Shown here in pieces: positions 38,301 to 51,900 of a DNA stretch of 64,000 nt. The translations under genes and the position numbers were made by a program. The stretch comes from Alitta virens (lineage: Eukaryota > Annelida > Polychaeta > Phyllodocida > Nereididae). Location of the stretch: the NCBI GenBank assembly GCA_932294295.1, contig OW028579.1, forward strand, positions 6,904,370 through 6,968,369. The letters are read 5' to 3'. The first letter of the stretch is position 1; each line of letters starts with the position of its first letter. The notes under the pieces are model-generated. The model made no database searches. It was not told the DNA's origin and saw nothing but the letters and a program-made list of their open reading frames with translations.

Positions 38301-40813
38301 CCATGTGAAGAGTAACTTAGGATCTTTGCAAATTGCGACTTGGGCCTTTTGCTTTGCCGAAAAGTCATGCAAAACATGTGATTTGGCTTGGGTGACTCTC
38401 CAGGAACAATGGCATAGTCATGTGCTATGTAGAACAATTTGTATGGCATAGGATGTAGATTGGACATAGCTTACTTCCACACCATTTGATTTTATACTTA
38501 TACAATGATACCAACCTGCGCACAAGCTAAAGCAGTTTGACATTGCACAAAAGTTCATGTGCAACTACCTTATGTGTGCTTCTTGGCTGAATTTGCCATA
38601 ACATTTTATTGATTTAAAGAAACAACGCTACCAGATGGCTGCCCAATTGGCCAAAGTTGGCCTGGTGTTGCTGTCATTGGCTTATTGTTGGGCGCACATT
38701 GAGCCATTGACAACAAAATCAGTTCAACAGTGGCTCTATTTGGCATGCAATGAAGGTAAAGTGACTTTGGATCTTTACATATTGCGACTTGAGCTTCATG
38801 CATTGCTTGGAAGTCACACACAAATAAAAGTGATTGGGCATGGGTAGCATTCAAGAAAAGGTGTCCCGCGACTCCCAACATAGTCATGTGTGATATGTTG
38901 CAAAATTTGTATGGCAAGTAAATTTGAAGCTTTGATAATCTAACTGCCAATTTTATGGTTTTTATTTGGACTTCCCAATCAGATTTTTGACATACAGAAT
39001 GCAAAAACAACCTGTGCACCAGCTAATGTAGCTTGACATAATACAAAAATATATACAAATATCTTAATCATCAAAGTGCCTTCCATGACATTTGACTGAA
39101 ACTGCCATAACTTATATTGATTGAAGTAACTTCCAGACTATCTGATTTCAGACTTATAGAATATAATACCAAGCTGCACACAAGCAAATACAGTTTGACA
39201 TTGCAGAAAAGCTCATATGCAATTACCAGAATGTGTGCTTCCTGAATGTACCGCCTTAACTTTTATTGATTCGAAATAATGACGCTGCCAGATGGCTGAC
39301 CAATTTGCAAAATTTGGCCTTGTGTTGCCATCCTTGGATCAATGTCAGGTGCACATCGAGCTTTAGATGAGAAAAACAGTTCAACAGTGGCTGGATTTGT
39401 CATGCCATGTGAAGAGTAACTTAGGATCTTTGCAAATTGCGACTTGGGCCTTTTGCTTTGCCGAAAAGTCATGCAAAACATGTGATTTGGCTTGGGTGAC
39501 TCTCCAGGAACAATGGCATAGTCATGTGCTATGTAGAACAATTTGTATGGCATAGGATGTAGATTGGACATAGCTTACTTCCACACCATTTGATTTTATA
39601 CTTATACAATGATACCAACCTGCGCACAAGCTAAAGCAGTTTGACATTGCACAAAAGTTCTTGTGCAACTACCTTATGTGTGCTTCTTGGCTGAATTTGC
39701 CATAACATTTTATTGATTTAAAGAAACAACGCTACCAGATGGCTGCCCAATTGGCCAAAGTTGGCCTGGTGTTGCTGTCATTGGCTTATTGTTGGGCGCA
39801 CGTTGAGCCATTGACAACAAAATCAGTTCAACAGTGGCTCTATTTGGCATGCAATGAAGGTAAAGTGACTTTGGATCTTTACATATTGCGACTTGAGCTT
39901 CATGCATTGCTTGGAAGTCACACACAAACAAAAGTGATTGGGCATGGGTAGCATTCAAGAAAAGGTGTCCCGCGACTCCCAACATAGTCATGTGTGATAT
40001 GTTGCAAAATTTGTATGGCAAGTAAATTTGAAGCTTTGTTAATCTAACTGCCAATTTTATTGGTTTTATTTGGACTTCCCAATCAGATTTTTGACATACA
40101 GAATGCAAAAACAACCTGTGCACAAGCTAATGTAGCTTGACATAATACAAAAATATATACAAATATCTTAATCATCAAAGTGCCTTCCATGACATTTGAC
40201 TGAATCTGCCATATCTTATATTGATTGAAGTAACTTCCAGACTATCTGATTTTAGACTTATAGAATATAATACCAAGCTGCACACAAGCAAATACAGTTT
40301 GACATTGCAGAAAAGCTCATATGCAATTACCAGAATGTGTGCTTCCTGAATGTACCGCCTTAACTTTTATTGATTCGAAATAATGACGCTGCCAGATGGC
40401 TGACCAATTTGCAAAATTTGGCCTTGTGTTGCCATCCTTGGATCAATGTCAGGTGCACATCGAGCTTTAGATGAGAAAAACAGTTCAACAGTGGCTGGAT
40501 TTGTCATGCCATGTGAAGAGTAACTTAGGATCTTTGCAAATTGCGACTTGGTCCTGATGCATTGCCGAAAAGTCATGCAAAACATCTGATTTGGCTTGGG
40601 TGACTCTCCAGGAACAATGGCATAGTCATGTGCTATGTAGAACAATTTGTATGGCATAGGATGTAGATTGGACATAGCTTACTTCCACACCATTTGATTT
40701 TATACTTATACAATGATACCAACCTGCGCACAAGCTAAAGCAGTTTGACATTGCACAAAAGTTCATGTGCAACTACCTTATGTGTGCTTCTTGGCTGAAT
40801 TTGCCATAACATT

Positions 40814-43800
40814 TTATTGATTTAAAGAAACAACGCTACCAGATGGCTGCCCAATTGGCCAAAGTTGGCCTGGTGTTGCTGTCATTGGCTTATTGTTGGG
40901 CGCACATTGAGCCATTGACAACAAAATCAGTTCAACAGTGGCTCTATTTGGCATGCAATGAAGGTAAAGTGACTTTGGATCTTTACATATTGCGACTTGA
41001 GCTTCATGCATTGCTTGGAAGTCACACACAAACAAAAGTGATTGGGCATGGGTAGCATTCAAGAAAAGGTGTCCCGCGACTCCCAACATAGTCATGTGTG
41101 ATATGTTGCAAAATTTGTATGGCAAGTAAATTTGAAGCTTTGATAATCTAACTGCCAATTTTATGGTTTTTATTTGGACTTCCCAATCAGATTTTTGACA
41201 TACAGAATGCAAAAACAACCTGTGCACCAGCTAATGTAGCTTGACATAATACAAAAATATATACAAATATCTTAATCATCAAAGTGCCTTCCATGACATT
41301 TGACTGAAACTGCCATAACTTATATTGATTGAAGTAACTTCCAGACTATCTGATTTTAGACTTATAGAATATAATACCAAGCTGCACACAAGCAAATACA
41401 GTTTGACATTGCAGAAAAGCTCATATGTAATTACCAGAATGTGTGCTTCCTGAATGTACCGCCTTAACTTTTATTGATTCGAAATAATGACGCTGCCAGA
41501 TGGCTGACCAATTTGCAAAATTTGGCCTTATGTTGCCATCCTTGGATCAATGTCAGGTGCACATCGAGCTTTAGATGAGAAAAACAGTTCAACAGTGGCT
41601 GGATTTGTCATGCCATGTGAAGAGTAACTTAGGATCTTTGCAAATTGCGACTTGGGCCTTTTGCTTTGCCGAAAAGTCATGCAAAACATGTGATTTGGCT
41701 TGGGTGACTCTCCAGGAACAATGGCATAGTCATGTGCTATGTAGAACAATTTGTATGGCATAGGATGTAGATTGGACATAGCTTACTTCCACACCATTTG
41801 ATTTTATACTTATACAATGATACCAACCTGCGCACAAGCTAAAGCAGTTTGACATTGCACAAAAAATCATGTGCAACTACCTTATGTGTGCTTCTTGGCT
41901 GAATTTGCCATAACATTTTATTGATTTAAAGAAACAACGCTACCAGATGGCTGCCCAATTGGCCAAAGTTGGCCTGGTGTTGCTGTCATTGGCTTATTGT
42001 TGGGCGCACATTGAGCCATTGACAACAAAATCAGTTCAACAGTGGCTCTATTTGGCATGCAATGAAGGTAAAGTGACTTTGGATCTTTACATATTGCGAC
42101 TTGAGCTTCATGCATTGCTTGGAAGTCACACACAAACAAAAGTGATTGGGCATGGGTAGCATTCAAGAAAAGGTGTCCCGCGACTCCCAACATAGTCATG
42201 TGTGATATGTTGCAAAATTTGTATGGCAAGTAAATTTGAAGCTTTGATAATCTAACTGCCAATTTTATGGTTTTTATTTGGACTTCCCAATCAGATTTTT
42301 GACATACAGAATGCAAAAACAACCTGTGCACCAGCTAATGTAGCTTGACATAATACAAAAATATATACAAATATCTTAATCATCAAAGTGCCTTCCATGA
42401 CATTTGACTGAAACTGCCATAACTTATATTGATTGAAGTAACTTCCAGACTATCTGATTTTAGACTTATAGAATATAATACCAAGCTGCACACAAGCAAA
42501 TACAGTTTGACATTGCAGAAAAGCTCATATGTAATTACCAGAATGTGTGCTTCCTGAATGTACCGCCTTAACTTTTATTGATTCGAAATAATGACGCTGC
42601 CAGATGGCTGACCAATTTGCAAAATTTGGCCTTATGTTGCCATCCTTGGATCAATGTCAGGTGCACATCGAGCTTTAGATGAGAAAAACAGTTCAACAGT
42701 GGCTGGATTTGTCATGCCATGTGAAGAGTAACTTAGGATCTTTGCAAATTGCGACTTGGGCCTAATGCATTGCCGAAAAGTCATGCAAAACATGTGATTT
42801 GGCTTGGGTGACTCTCCAGGAACAATGGCATAGTCATGTGCTATGTAGAACAATTTGTATGGCATAGGATGTAGATTGGACATAGCTTACTTCCACACCA
42901 TTTGATTTTATACTTATACAATGATACCAACCTGCGCACAAGCTAAAGCAGTTTGACATTGCACAAAAAATCATGTGCAACTACCTTATGTGTGCTTCTT
43001 GGCTGAATTTGCCATAACATTTTATTGATTTAAAGAAACAACGCTACCAGATGGCTGCCCAATTGGCCAAAGTTGGCCTGGTGTTGCTGTCATTGGCTTA
43101 TTGTTGGGCGTACGTTGAGCCATTGACAACAAAATCAGTTCAACAGTGGCTCTATTTGGCATGCAATGAAGGTAAAGTGACTTTGGATCTTTACATATTG
43201 CGACTTGAGCTTCATGCATTGCTTGGAAGTCACACACAAACAAAAGTGATTGGGCATGGGTAGCATTCAAGAAAAGGTGTCCCGCGACTCCCAACATAGT
43301 CATGTGTGATATGTTGCAAATTTGTATGGCAAGTAAATTTGAAGCTTTGTTAATCTAACTGCCAATTTTATTGGTTTTATTTGGACTTCCCAATCAGATT
43401 TTTGACATACAGAATGCAAAAACAACCTGTGCACAAGCTAATGTAGCTTGACATAATACAAAAATATATACAAATATCTTAATCATCAAAGTGCCTTCCA
43501 TGACATTTGACTGAATCTGCCATATCTTATATTGATTGAAGTAACTTCCAGACTATCTGATTTTAGACTTATAGAATATAATACCAAGCTGCACACAAGC
43601 AAATACAGTTTGACATTGCAGAAAAGCTCATATGCAATTACCAGAATGTGTGCTTCCTGAATGTACCGCCTTAACTTTTATTGATTCGAAATAATGACGC
43701 TGCCAGATGGCTGACCAATTTGCAAAATTTGGCCTTGTGTTGCCATCCTTGGATCAATGTCAGGTGCACATCGAGCTTTAGATGAGAAAAACAGTTCAAC

Positions 43801-46331
43801 AGTGGCTGGATTTGTCATGCCATGTGAAGAGTAACTTAGGATCTTTGCAAATTGCGACTTGGTCCTGATGCATTGCCGAAAAGTCATGCAAAACATCTGA
43901 TTTGGCTTGGGTGACTCTCCAGGAACAATGGCATAGTCATGTGCTATGTAGAACAATTTGTATGGCATAGGATGTAGATTGGACATAGCTTACTTCCACA
44001 CCATTTGATTTTATACTTATACAATGATACCAACCTGCGCACAAGCTAAAGCAGTTTGACATTGCACAAAAGTTCATGTGCAACTACCTTATGTGTGCTT
44101 CTTGGCTGAATTTGCCATAACATTTTATTGATTTAAAGAAACAACGCTACCAGATGGCTGCCCAATTGGCCAAAGTTGGCCTGGTGTTGCTGTCATTGGC
44201 TTATTGTTGGGCGTACGTTGAGCCATTGACAACAAAATCAGTTCAACAGTGGCTCTATTTGGCATGCAATGAAGGTAAAGTGACTTTGGATCTTTACATA
44301 TTGCGACTTGAGCTTCATGCATTGCTTGGAAGTCACACACAAACAAAAGTGATTGGGCATGGGTAGCATTCAAGAAAAGGTGTCCCGCGACTCCCAACAT
44401 AGTCATGTGTGATATGTTGCAAATTTGTATGGCAAGTAAATTTGAAGCTTTGTTAATCTAACTGCCAATTTTATTGGTTTTATTTGGACTTCCCAATCAG
44501 ATTTTTGACATACAGAATGCAAAAACAACCTGTGCACAAGCTAATGTAGCTTGACATAATACAAAAATATATACAAATATCTTAATCATCAAAGTGCCTT
44601 CCATGACATTTGACTGAATCTGCCATATCTTATATTGATTGAAGTAACTTCCAGACTATCTGATTTTAGACTTATAGAATATAATACCAAGCTGCACACA
44701 AGCAAATACAGTTTGACATTGCAGAAAAGCTCATATGCAATTACCAGAATGTGTGCTTCCTGAATGTACCGCCTTAACTTTTATTGATTCGAAATAATGA
44801 CGCTGCCAGATGGCTGACCAATTTGCAAAATTTGGCCTTGTGTTGCCATCCTTGGATCAATGTCAGGTGCACATCGAGCTTTAGATGAGAAAAACAGTTC
44901 AACAGTGGCTGGATTTGTCATGCCATGTGAAGAGTAACTTAGGATCTTTGCAAATTGCGACTTGGTCCTGATGCATTGCCGAAAAGTCATGCAAAACATC
45001 TGATTTGGCTTGGGTGACTCTCCAGGAACAATGGCATAGTCATGTGCTATGTAGAACAATTTGTATGGCATAGGATGTAGATTGGACATAGCTTACTTCC
45101 ACACCATTTGATTTTATACTTATACAATGATACCAACCTGCGCACAAGCTAAAGCAGTTTGACATTGCACAAAAGTTCATGTGCAACTACCTTATGTGTG
45201 CTTCTTGGCTGAATTTGCCATAACATTTTATTGATTTAAAGAAACAACGCTACCAGATGGCTGCCCAATTGGCCAAAGTTGGCCTGGTGTTGCTGTCATT
45301 GGCTTATTGTTGGGCGCACATTGAGCCATTGACAACAAAATCAGTTCAACAGTGGCTCTATTTGGCATGCAATGAAGGTAAAGTGACTTTGGATCTTTAC
45401 ATATTGCGACTTGAGCTTCATGCATTGCTTGGAAGTCACACACAAACAAAAGTGATTGGGCATGGGTAGCATTCAAGAAAAGGTGTCCCGCGACTCCCAA
45501 CATAGTCATGTGTGATATGTTGCAAAATTTGTATGGCAAGTAAATTTGAAGCTTTGATAATCTAACTGCCAATTTTATGGTTTTTATTTGGACTTCCCAA
45601 TCAGATTTTTGACATACAGAATGCAAAAACAACCTGTGCACCAGCTAATGTAACTTGACATAATACAAAAATATATACAAATATCTTAATCATCAAAGTG
45701 CCTTCCATGACATTTGACTGAAACTGCCATAACTTATATTGATTGAAGTAACTTCCAGACTATCTGATTTTAGACTTATAGAATATAATACCAAGCTGCA
45801 CACAAGCAAATACAGTTTGACATTGCAGAAAAGCTCATATGTAATTACCAGAATGTGTGCTTCCTGAATGTACCGCCTTAACTTTTATTGATTCGAAATA
45901 ATGACGCTGCCAGATGGCTGACCAATTTGCAAAATTTGGCCTTATGTTGCCATCCTTGGATCAATGTCAGGTGCACATCGAGCTTTAGATGAGAAAAACA
46001 GTTCAACAGTGGCTGGATTTGTCATGCCATGTGAAGAGTAACTTAGGATCTTTGCAAATTGCGACTTGGGCCTTATGCATTGCCGAAAAGTCATGCAAAA
46101 CATGTGATTTGGCTTGGGTGACTCTCCAGGAACAATGGCATAGTCATGTGCTATGTAGAACAATTTGTATGGCATAGGATGTAGATTGGACATAGCTTAC
46201 TTCCACACCATTTGATTTTATACTTATACAATGATACCAACCTGCGCACAAGCTAAAGCAGTTTGACATTGCACAAAAAATCATGTGCAACTACCTTATG
46301 TGTGCTTCTTGGCTGAATTTGCCATAACATT
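40814..46331. repeat. Interleaved duplicated unit types near the right end of the central block
   Basis: Units at 40814, 41918 and 45228 share catatgtaattacc (41425, 42529, 45839), ccttatgttgcc and cacaaaaaatcatg. Between them, the units at 43022 and 44125 share gcgtacgttg and a one-base deletion (atgttgcaaatttg), which makes them 1103 bp long. The order x, x, y, y, x is what unequal exchange of one- and three-unit segments would leave. The next unit, at 46332, begins with the gcgtacgttg type. Confidence 0.75.
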
Positions 46332-46550
46332 TTATTGATTTAAAGAAACAACGCCACCAGATGGCTGCCCAATTGGCCAAAGTTGGCCTGGTGTTGCTGT
46401 CATTGGCTTATTGTTGGGCGTACGTTGAGCCATTGACAACAAAATCAGTTCAACAGTGGCTCTATTTGGCATGCAATGAAGGTAAAGTGACTTTGGATCT
46501 TTACATATTGCGACTTGAGCATCATGCATTGCTTGGAAATCACACACAAA

Positions 46551-48539
46551 CAAAAGTGATTGGGCATGGGTAGCATACAAGAAAAGGTGTCCTGCGACTC
46601 CCTACATAGTCATGTGTGATATGTTGCAAAATTTGTATGGCAAGTAAATTTGAAGCTTTAATAATCTAACTGCCAATTTTATGGTTTTTATTTGGATTTC
46701 CCAATCAGATTATTGACATACAGAATGCAATAACAACCTGTGCACAAGCTAATGTAGCTTGACATAATAAAAAAATGTATACAAATATCTAAATCATCAA
46801 AGTGCCTTCCATGACATTTGACTGAATCTGCCATAACTTATATTGATTGAAGTAACTTCCAGACTATCTGATTTTAGACTTATAGAATAATATCAAGCTG
46901 TACACAAGCAAATACAGTTTGACATTGCAGAAAAGCTCATATGCAATTTATCAGAATGTGTGCTTCCTGAATGTATCCACCATAACTTTTATTGATTTGA
47001 AATAATGACGCTGCCAGATGGCTGACCAATTTGCAAAATTTGGCCTTGTGTTGCCATCCTTGGATCAATGTCAGGTGCACATCGAGCTTTAGATGAGAAA
47101 AACAGTTCAACAGTGGCTGGATTTGTCATGCCATGTGAAGAGTAACTCAGGATCTTTGCAAATTGTGACTTGGGCCTTATGCATTGCCGAAAAGTCATGC
47201 AAAACATGTGATTTGGCTTGGGTGACTCACCAGGAACAATGGCATAGTCTTGTGCTATGTAGAACAATTTGTACGGCATAGGATGTAGATTGGACATAGC
47301 TTACTTCCACACCATTTGATTTTATACTTATACAATGATACCAACCTGCGCACAAGCTAAAGCAGTTTGACATTGCACAAAAGTTCATGTGCAACTACCT
47401 TATGTGTGCTTCTTGGCTGAATTTGCCATAACATTTTATTGATTTAAAGAAACATTGCTACCAGATGGCTGCCCAGTTGTCCAAAGTTGGCCAGGTGTTG
47501 CTGTCATTGGCTTCATGTTGGGCGCACATTGAGCCATTGACAACAAAATCAGTTCAACAGTGGCTCTATTTGGCATGCAATGAGGGTAAAGTGACTTTGG
47601 AACTTTACATATTGCGACTTGAGCTTCATGCATTGCTTGGAAGTCACACACAAACAAAAGTGATTGGGCATGGGTAGCATTCAAGAAAAGGTGTCCCACG
47701 ACTCCCAACATAGTCATGTGTGATATGGTGCAAAATTTGTATGGCAAGTAAATTTGAAGCTTTGACAATCTAACTGTCAATTTTATGGTTTTTATTTGGA
47801 CTTCCCAATCAGATTTTTGACATACAGAATGCAAAAACAACCTGTGCACAAGCAAATGTAGCTTGACATAATACAAAAATGTATACAAATATCTAAATCA
47901 TCAAAGTGCCTTCCATGACATTTGACTCAATCTGCCATGACTTATATTGATTGAAGTAACTTCCAGACTATCTGATTTTAGACCTATAGAATAATACCAA
48001 GCTGCACACAAACAAATGCAGTTTGACATTGCAGAAAAGATCATATGCAATTACCAGAATGTGTGCTTTCCTGAATGTATCAGCCATAACTTTTATTGAT
48101 TTGAAATAATGACGCTGCCAGATGACTGACCAATTTGCAAAATTTGGCCTTGTGTTGCCATCCTTGGATCAATGTCAGGTGCACATCGACTTTTAGATGA
48201 GAAAAATAGTTCAACAGTGGCTGGATTTGTCATGCCATGTGAAGAGTAACTTAGGATCTTTGCAAATTGCGACTTGGGCCTTATGCATTGCCGAAAAGTC
48301 ATGCAAAACATGTGATTTGGCTTGGGTGACTCACCAGGAACAATGGCATAGTCATGTGCTATGTAGAACAATTTGTATGGCATAGGATGTAGATTGGACA
48401 TAGCTTACTTCCACACCATTTGATTTTATACTTATACAATGATACCAACCTGCGCACAAGCTAAAGCAGTTTGACATTGCACAAAGGTTCATGTGCAACT
48501 ACCTTATGTGTGCTTCTTGGCTGAATTTGCCATAACATT
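46551..48539. repeat. Mosaic units related to those at 1, 6.5, 12.7 and 17 kb
   Basis: Near 46.55 kb the array leaves the central subfamily and returns to variants of the left part. The stretch from gtgtcctgcgactcc to the end of that unit repeats the forms at 1-1086 and 5517-6602 (aagctttaataatc, cagattattgacatac, gcaataacaacc, caatttatcag, tttgtacggca). The unit at 47436 starts as at 6603 (cccagttgtcc, ttggccagg, cttcatgttgg), then follows the 12119 unit (ggaactttacat, gcagaaaagatcatatgc, gctttcctg, tatcagccat). Its B monomer resembles that at about 17.2 kb. A private change, ccctacatag, lies near 46602. Confidence 0.85.
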
Positions 48540-48907
48540 TTATTGATTTAAAGAAACAACGCTACCAGATGGCTGCCCAATTGGCCAAAGTTGGCCTGGT
48601 GTTGCTGTCATTGGCTTAATGTTGGGCGCACATTGAGCCATTGACAACAAAATCAGTTCAACAGTGGCTCTATTTGGCATGCAATGAAGGTAAGGTGACT
48701 TTGGATCTTTACATATTGCGTCTTGAGCTTCATGCATTGCTTGGAAGTCATAGGATGTAGATTGGACATAGCTTACTTCCACACCATTTGATTTTATACT
48801 TATACAATGATACCAACCTGCGCACAAGCTAAAGCAGTTTGACATTGCACAAAAGTTCATGTGCAACTACCTTATGTGTGCTTCTTGGCTGAATTTGCCA
48901 TAACATT
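48540..48907. repeat. Deleted 368-bp unit, A1 joined directly to B
   Basis: The A1 monomer stops at gcttggaagtca (48750) and continues straight into taggatgtagattgg of a B monomer (48751). This removes the rest of A1, all of A2 and most of B, about 735 bp. Before the joint, B normally reads tatggca, so the two parents share only ca at the joint. The breakpoints are not at matching positions of the two paralogs, which points to end joining or replication slippage rather than homologous exchange. The A1 part carries ggtaaggtgac and ttgcgtcttgagc, variants shared with the unit at 17632. No other unit in the window is shortened like this. Confidence 0.95.
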
Positions 48908-51900
48908 TTATTGATTTAAAGAAACAACGCTACCAGATGGCTGCCCAATTGGCCAAAGTTGGCCTGGTGTTGCTGTCATTGGCTTAATGTAGGGCGCACA
49001 TTGAGCCATTGACAACAAAATCAGTTCAACAGTGGCTCTATTTGGCATGCAATGAAGGTAAAGTGACTTTGGATCTTTACATATTGCGACTTGAGCTTCA
49101 TACATTGCTTGGAAGTCACACACAAACAAAAGTGATTGGGCATGGGTAGCATTCAAGAAAAGGTGTCCCGCGACTCCCAACATAGTCATGTGTGATATGT
49201 TGCAAAATTTGTATGGCAAGTAAATTTGAAGCTTTGATAATCTAACTGACAATTTTATGGTTTTTATTTGGACTTCCCAATCAGATTTTTGACATATAGA
49301 ATGCAAAAACAACCTGTGCACAAGCTGATGTAGCTTGACATAATACAAAAATGTATACAAATATCTAAATCATCAAAGTGCCTTCCATGACATTTGACTG
49401 AATCTGCCATAACTTATATTGATTGAAGTAACTTCCAGACTATCTAATTTTAGACTTATAGAATAATACCAAGCTTCACACAAGCAAATACAGTTTGACA
49501 TTGCACAAAAGCTCATATGCAATTACCAGAATGTGTGCTTCCTGAATGTATCCGCCATAACTTTTATTGATTTGAAATAATGACGCTGCCAGATGGCTGA
49601 CCAATCTGCAAAATTTGGCCTTGTGTTGCCATCCTTGGATCAATGTCAGGTGCACATCGAGCTTTAGATGACAAAAACAGTTCAACAGTGGCTGGATTTG
49701 TCATGCCATGTGAAGAGTAACTTAGGATCTTTGCAAATTGCGACTTGGGCCTTATGCATTGCCGAAAAGTCATGCAAAACATGTGATTTGGCTTGGGTGA
49801 CTCACCAGGAACAATGGCATAGTCATGTGCTATGTAGAACAATTTGCATGGCATAGGATGTAGATTGGACATAGCTTACTTCCACACCATTTGATTTTAT
49901 ACTTATACAATGATACCAACCTGCACACAAGCTAAAGCTGTTTGACATAGCACAAAAGTTCATGTGCAACTACCTTATGTGTGCTTCTTGGCTGAATTTG
50001 CCATAACATTTTATTGATTTAAAGAAACCATGCTACCAGATGGCTGCCCAATTGGCCAAAGTTGGCCTGGTGTTGCTGTCATTGGCTTAATGTTGGGCGC
50101 ACATTGAGCCATTGACAACAAAATCAGTTCAACAGTGGCTCTATTTGGCATGCAATGAAGGTAAAGTGACTTTGGATCTTTACATATTGCGACTTGAGCT
50201 TCATGCATTGCTTGGAAGTCACACACAAACAAAAGTGATTGGGCATGGGTAGCATAAAAGAAATAGTGTCCCGTGACTCCCAACATAGTCATGTGTGATA
50301 TGTTGCAAAATTTGTATGGCAAGTAAATTTGAAGCTTTGATAATCTAACTGACAATTTTATGGTTTTTATTTGGACTTCCCAATCAGATTTTTGACATAC
50401 AGAATGCAAAAACAACCTGTGCACAAGCTGATGTAGCTTGACATAATACACAAATGTATACAAATATCTAAATCATCAAAGTGCCTTCCATGACATTTGA
50501 CTGAATCTGCCAAAACTTATATTGATTGAAGTAACTTCCAGACTATCTAATTTTAGACTTATAGAATAATACCAAGCTTCACACAAGCAAATACAGTTTG
50601 ACATTGCACAAAAGCTCATATGCAATTACCAGAATGTGTGCTTCCTGAATGTATCTGCCATAACTTTTATTGATTTGAAATAATGACGCTGCCAGATGGC
50701 TGACCAATTTGCAAAATTTGGCCTTGTGTTGCCATCCTTGGATCAATGTCAGGTGCACATCGAGCTTTAGGTGACAAAAACAGTTCAACAGTGGCTGGAT
50801 TTGTCATGCCATGTGAAGAGTAACTTAGGATCTTTGCAAATTGCGACTTGGGCCTTATGCATTGCCGAAAAGTCATGCAAAACATGTGATTTGGCTTGGG
50901 TGACTCACCAGGAACAATGGCATAGTCATGTGCTATGTAGAACAATTTGTATGGCATAGGATGTAGATTGGACATAGCTTACTTCCACACCATTTGATTT
51001 TATACTTATACAATGATACCAACCTGCGCACAAGCTAAAGCAGTTTGACATTGCACAAAGGTTCATGTGCAACTACCTTATGTGTGCTTCTTGGCTGAAT
51101 TTGCCATAACATTTTATTGATTTAAAGAAACAACGCTACCAGATGGCTGCCCAATTGGCCAAAGTTGGCCTGGTGTTGTTGTCATTGGCTTAATGTAGGG
51201 CGCACATTGAGCCATTGACAACAAAATCAGTTCAACAGCGGCTCTATTTGGCATGCAATGAAGGTAAAGTGACTTTGGATCTTTACATATTGCGACTTGA
51301 GCTTCATGCATTGCTTGGAAATCACACACAAACAAAAGTGATTGGGCATGGGTAGCATACAAGAAAAGGTGTCCCGTGACTCCCAACATAGTCATGTGTG
51401 ATATGTTGCAAAATTTGTATGGCAAGTAAATTTGAAGCTTTGATAATCTAACTGACAATTTTATGGTTTTTATTTGGACTTCCCAATCAGATTTTTGACA
51501 TACAGAATGCAAAAACAACCTGTGCACAAGCTGATGTAGCTTGACATAATACACAAATGTATACAAATATCTAAATCATCAAAGTGCCTTCCATGACATT
51601 TGACTGAATCTGCCAAAACTTATATTGATTGAAGTAACTTCCAGACTATCTAATTTTAGACTTATAGAATAATACCAAGCTGCACACAAGCAAATACAGT
51701 TTGACATTGCACAAAAGCTCATATGCAATTACCAGAATGTGTGCTTCCTGAATGTATCTGCCATAACTTTTATTGATTTGAAATAATGACGCTGCCAGAT
51801 GGCTGACCAATTTGCAAAATTTGGCCTTGTGTTGCCATCCTTGGATCAATGTCAGGTGCACATCGAGCTTTAGGTGACAAAAACAGTTCAACAGTGGCTG

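Larger units (their letters stand above)
23011..46550. repeat. Central 1104-bp subfamily block
   Basis: About 21 units share derived variants absent upstream: ggcttattgttggg, tagcattcaag, atatatacaaatatctta and tatagaatataatacc. Most also have gtaccgcctt or gtaccgtctt in place of gtatccgccat. The net one-base longer unit comes mainly from a 2-bp gain in gaatataatacc and a 1-bp loss in gtaccg. Within the block, B monomers fall into types: one with caaatcgagc and attatgacttgg (units at 23150, 28670, 29774, 30878, 35294, 36398), one with ggtcctgatgc and acatctgat (26462, 27566, 33086, 34190, 39710, 43022, 44125), and one with ccttttgctttgcc (37502, 38606, 40814). Low divergence suggests recent local amplification. 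Confidence 0.9.

Noticed and set aside
23830..46000. CENP-B box candidate around gattcgaaataatgacg in central B monomers
   Set aside because: It has ttcg but lacks the cggg half required by the mammalian consensus, and left and right units read gatttgaaa instead.
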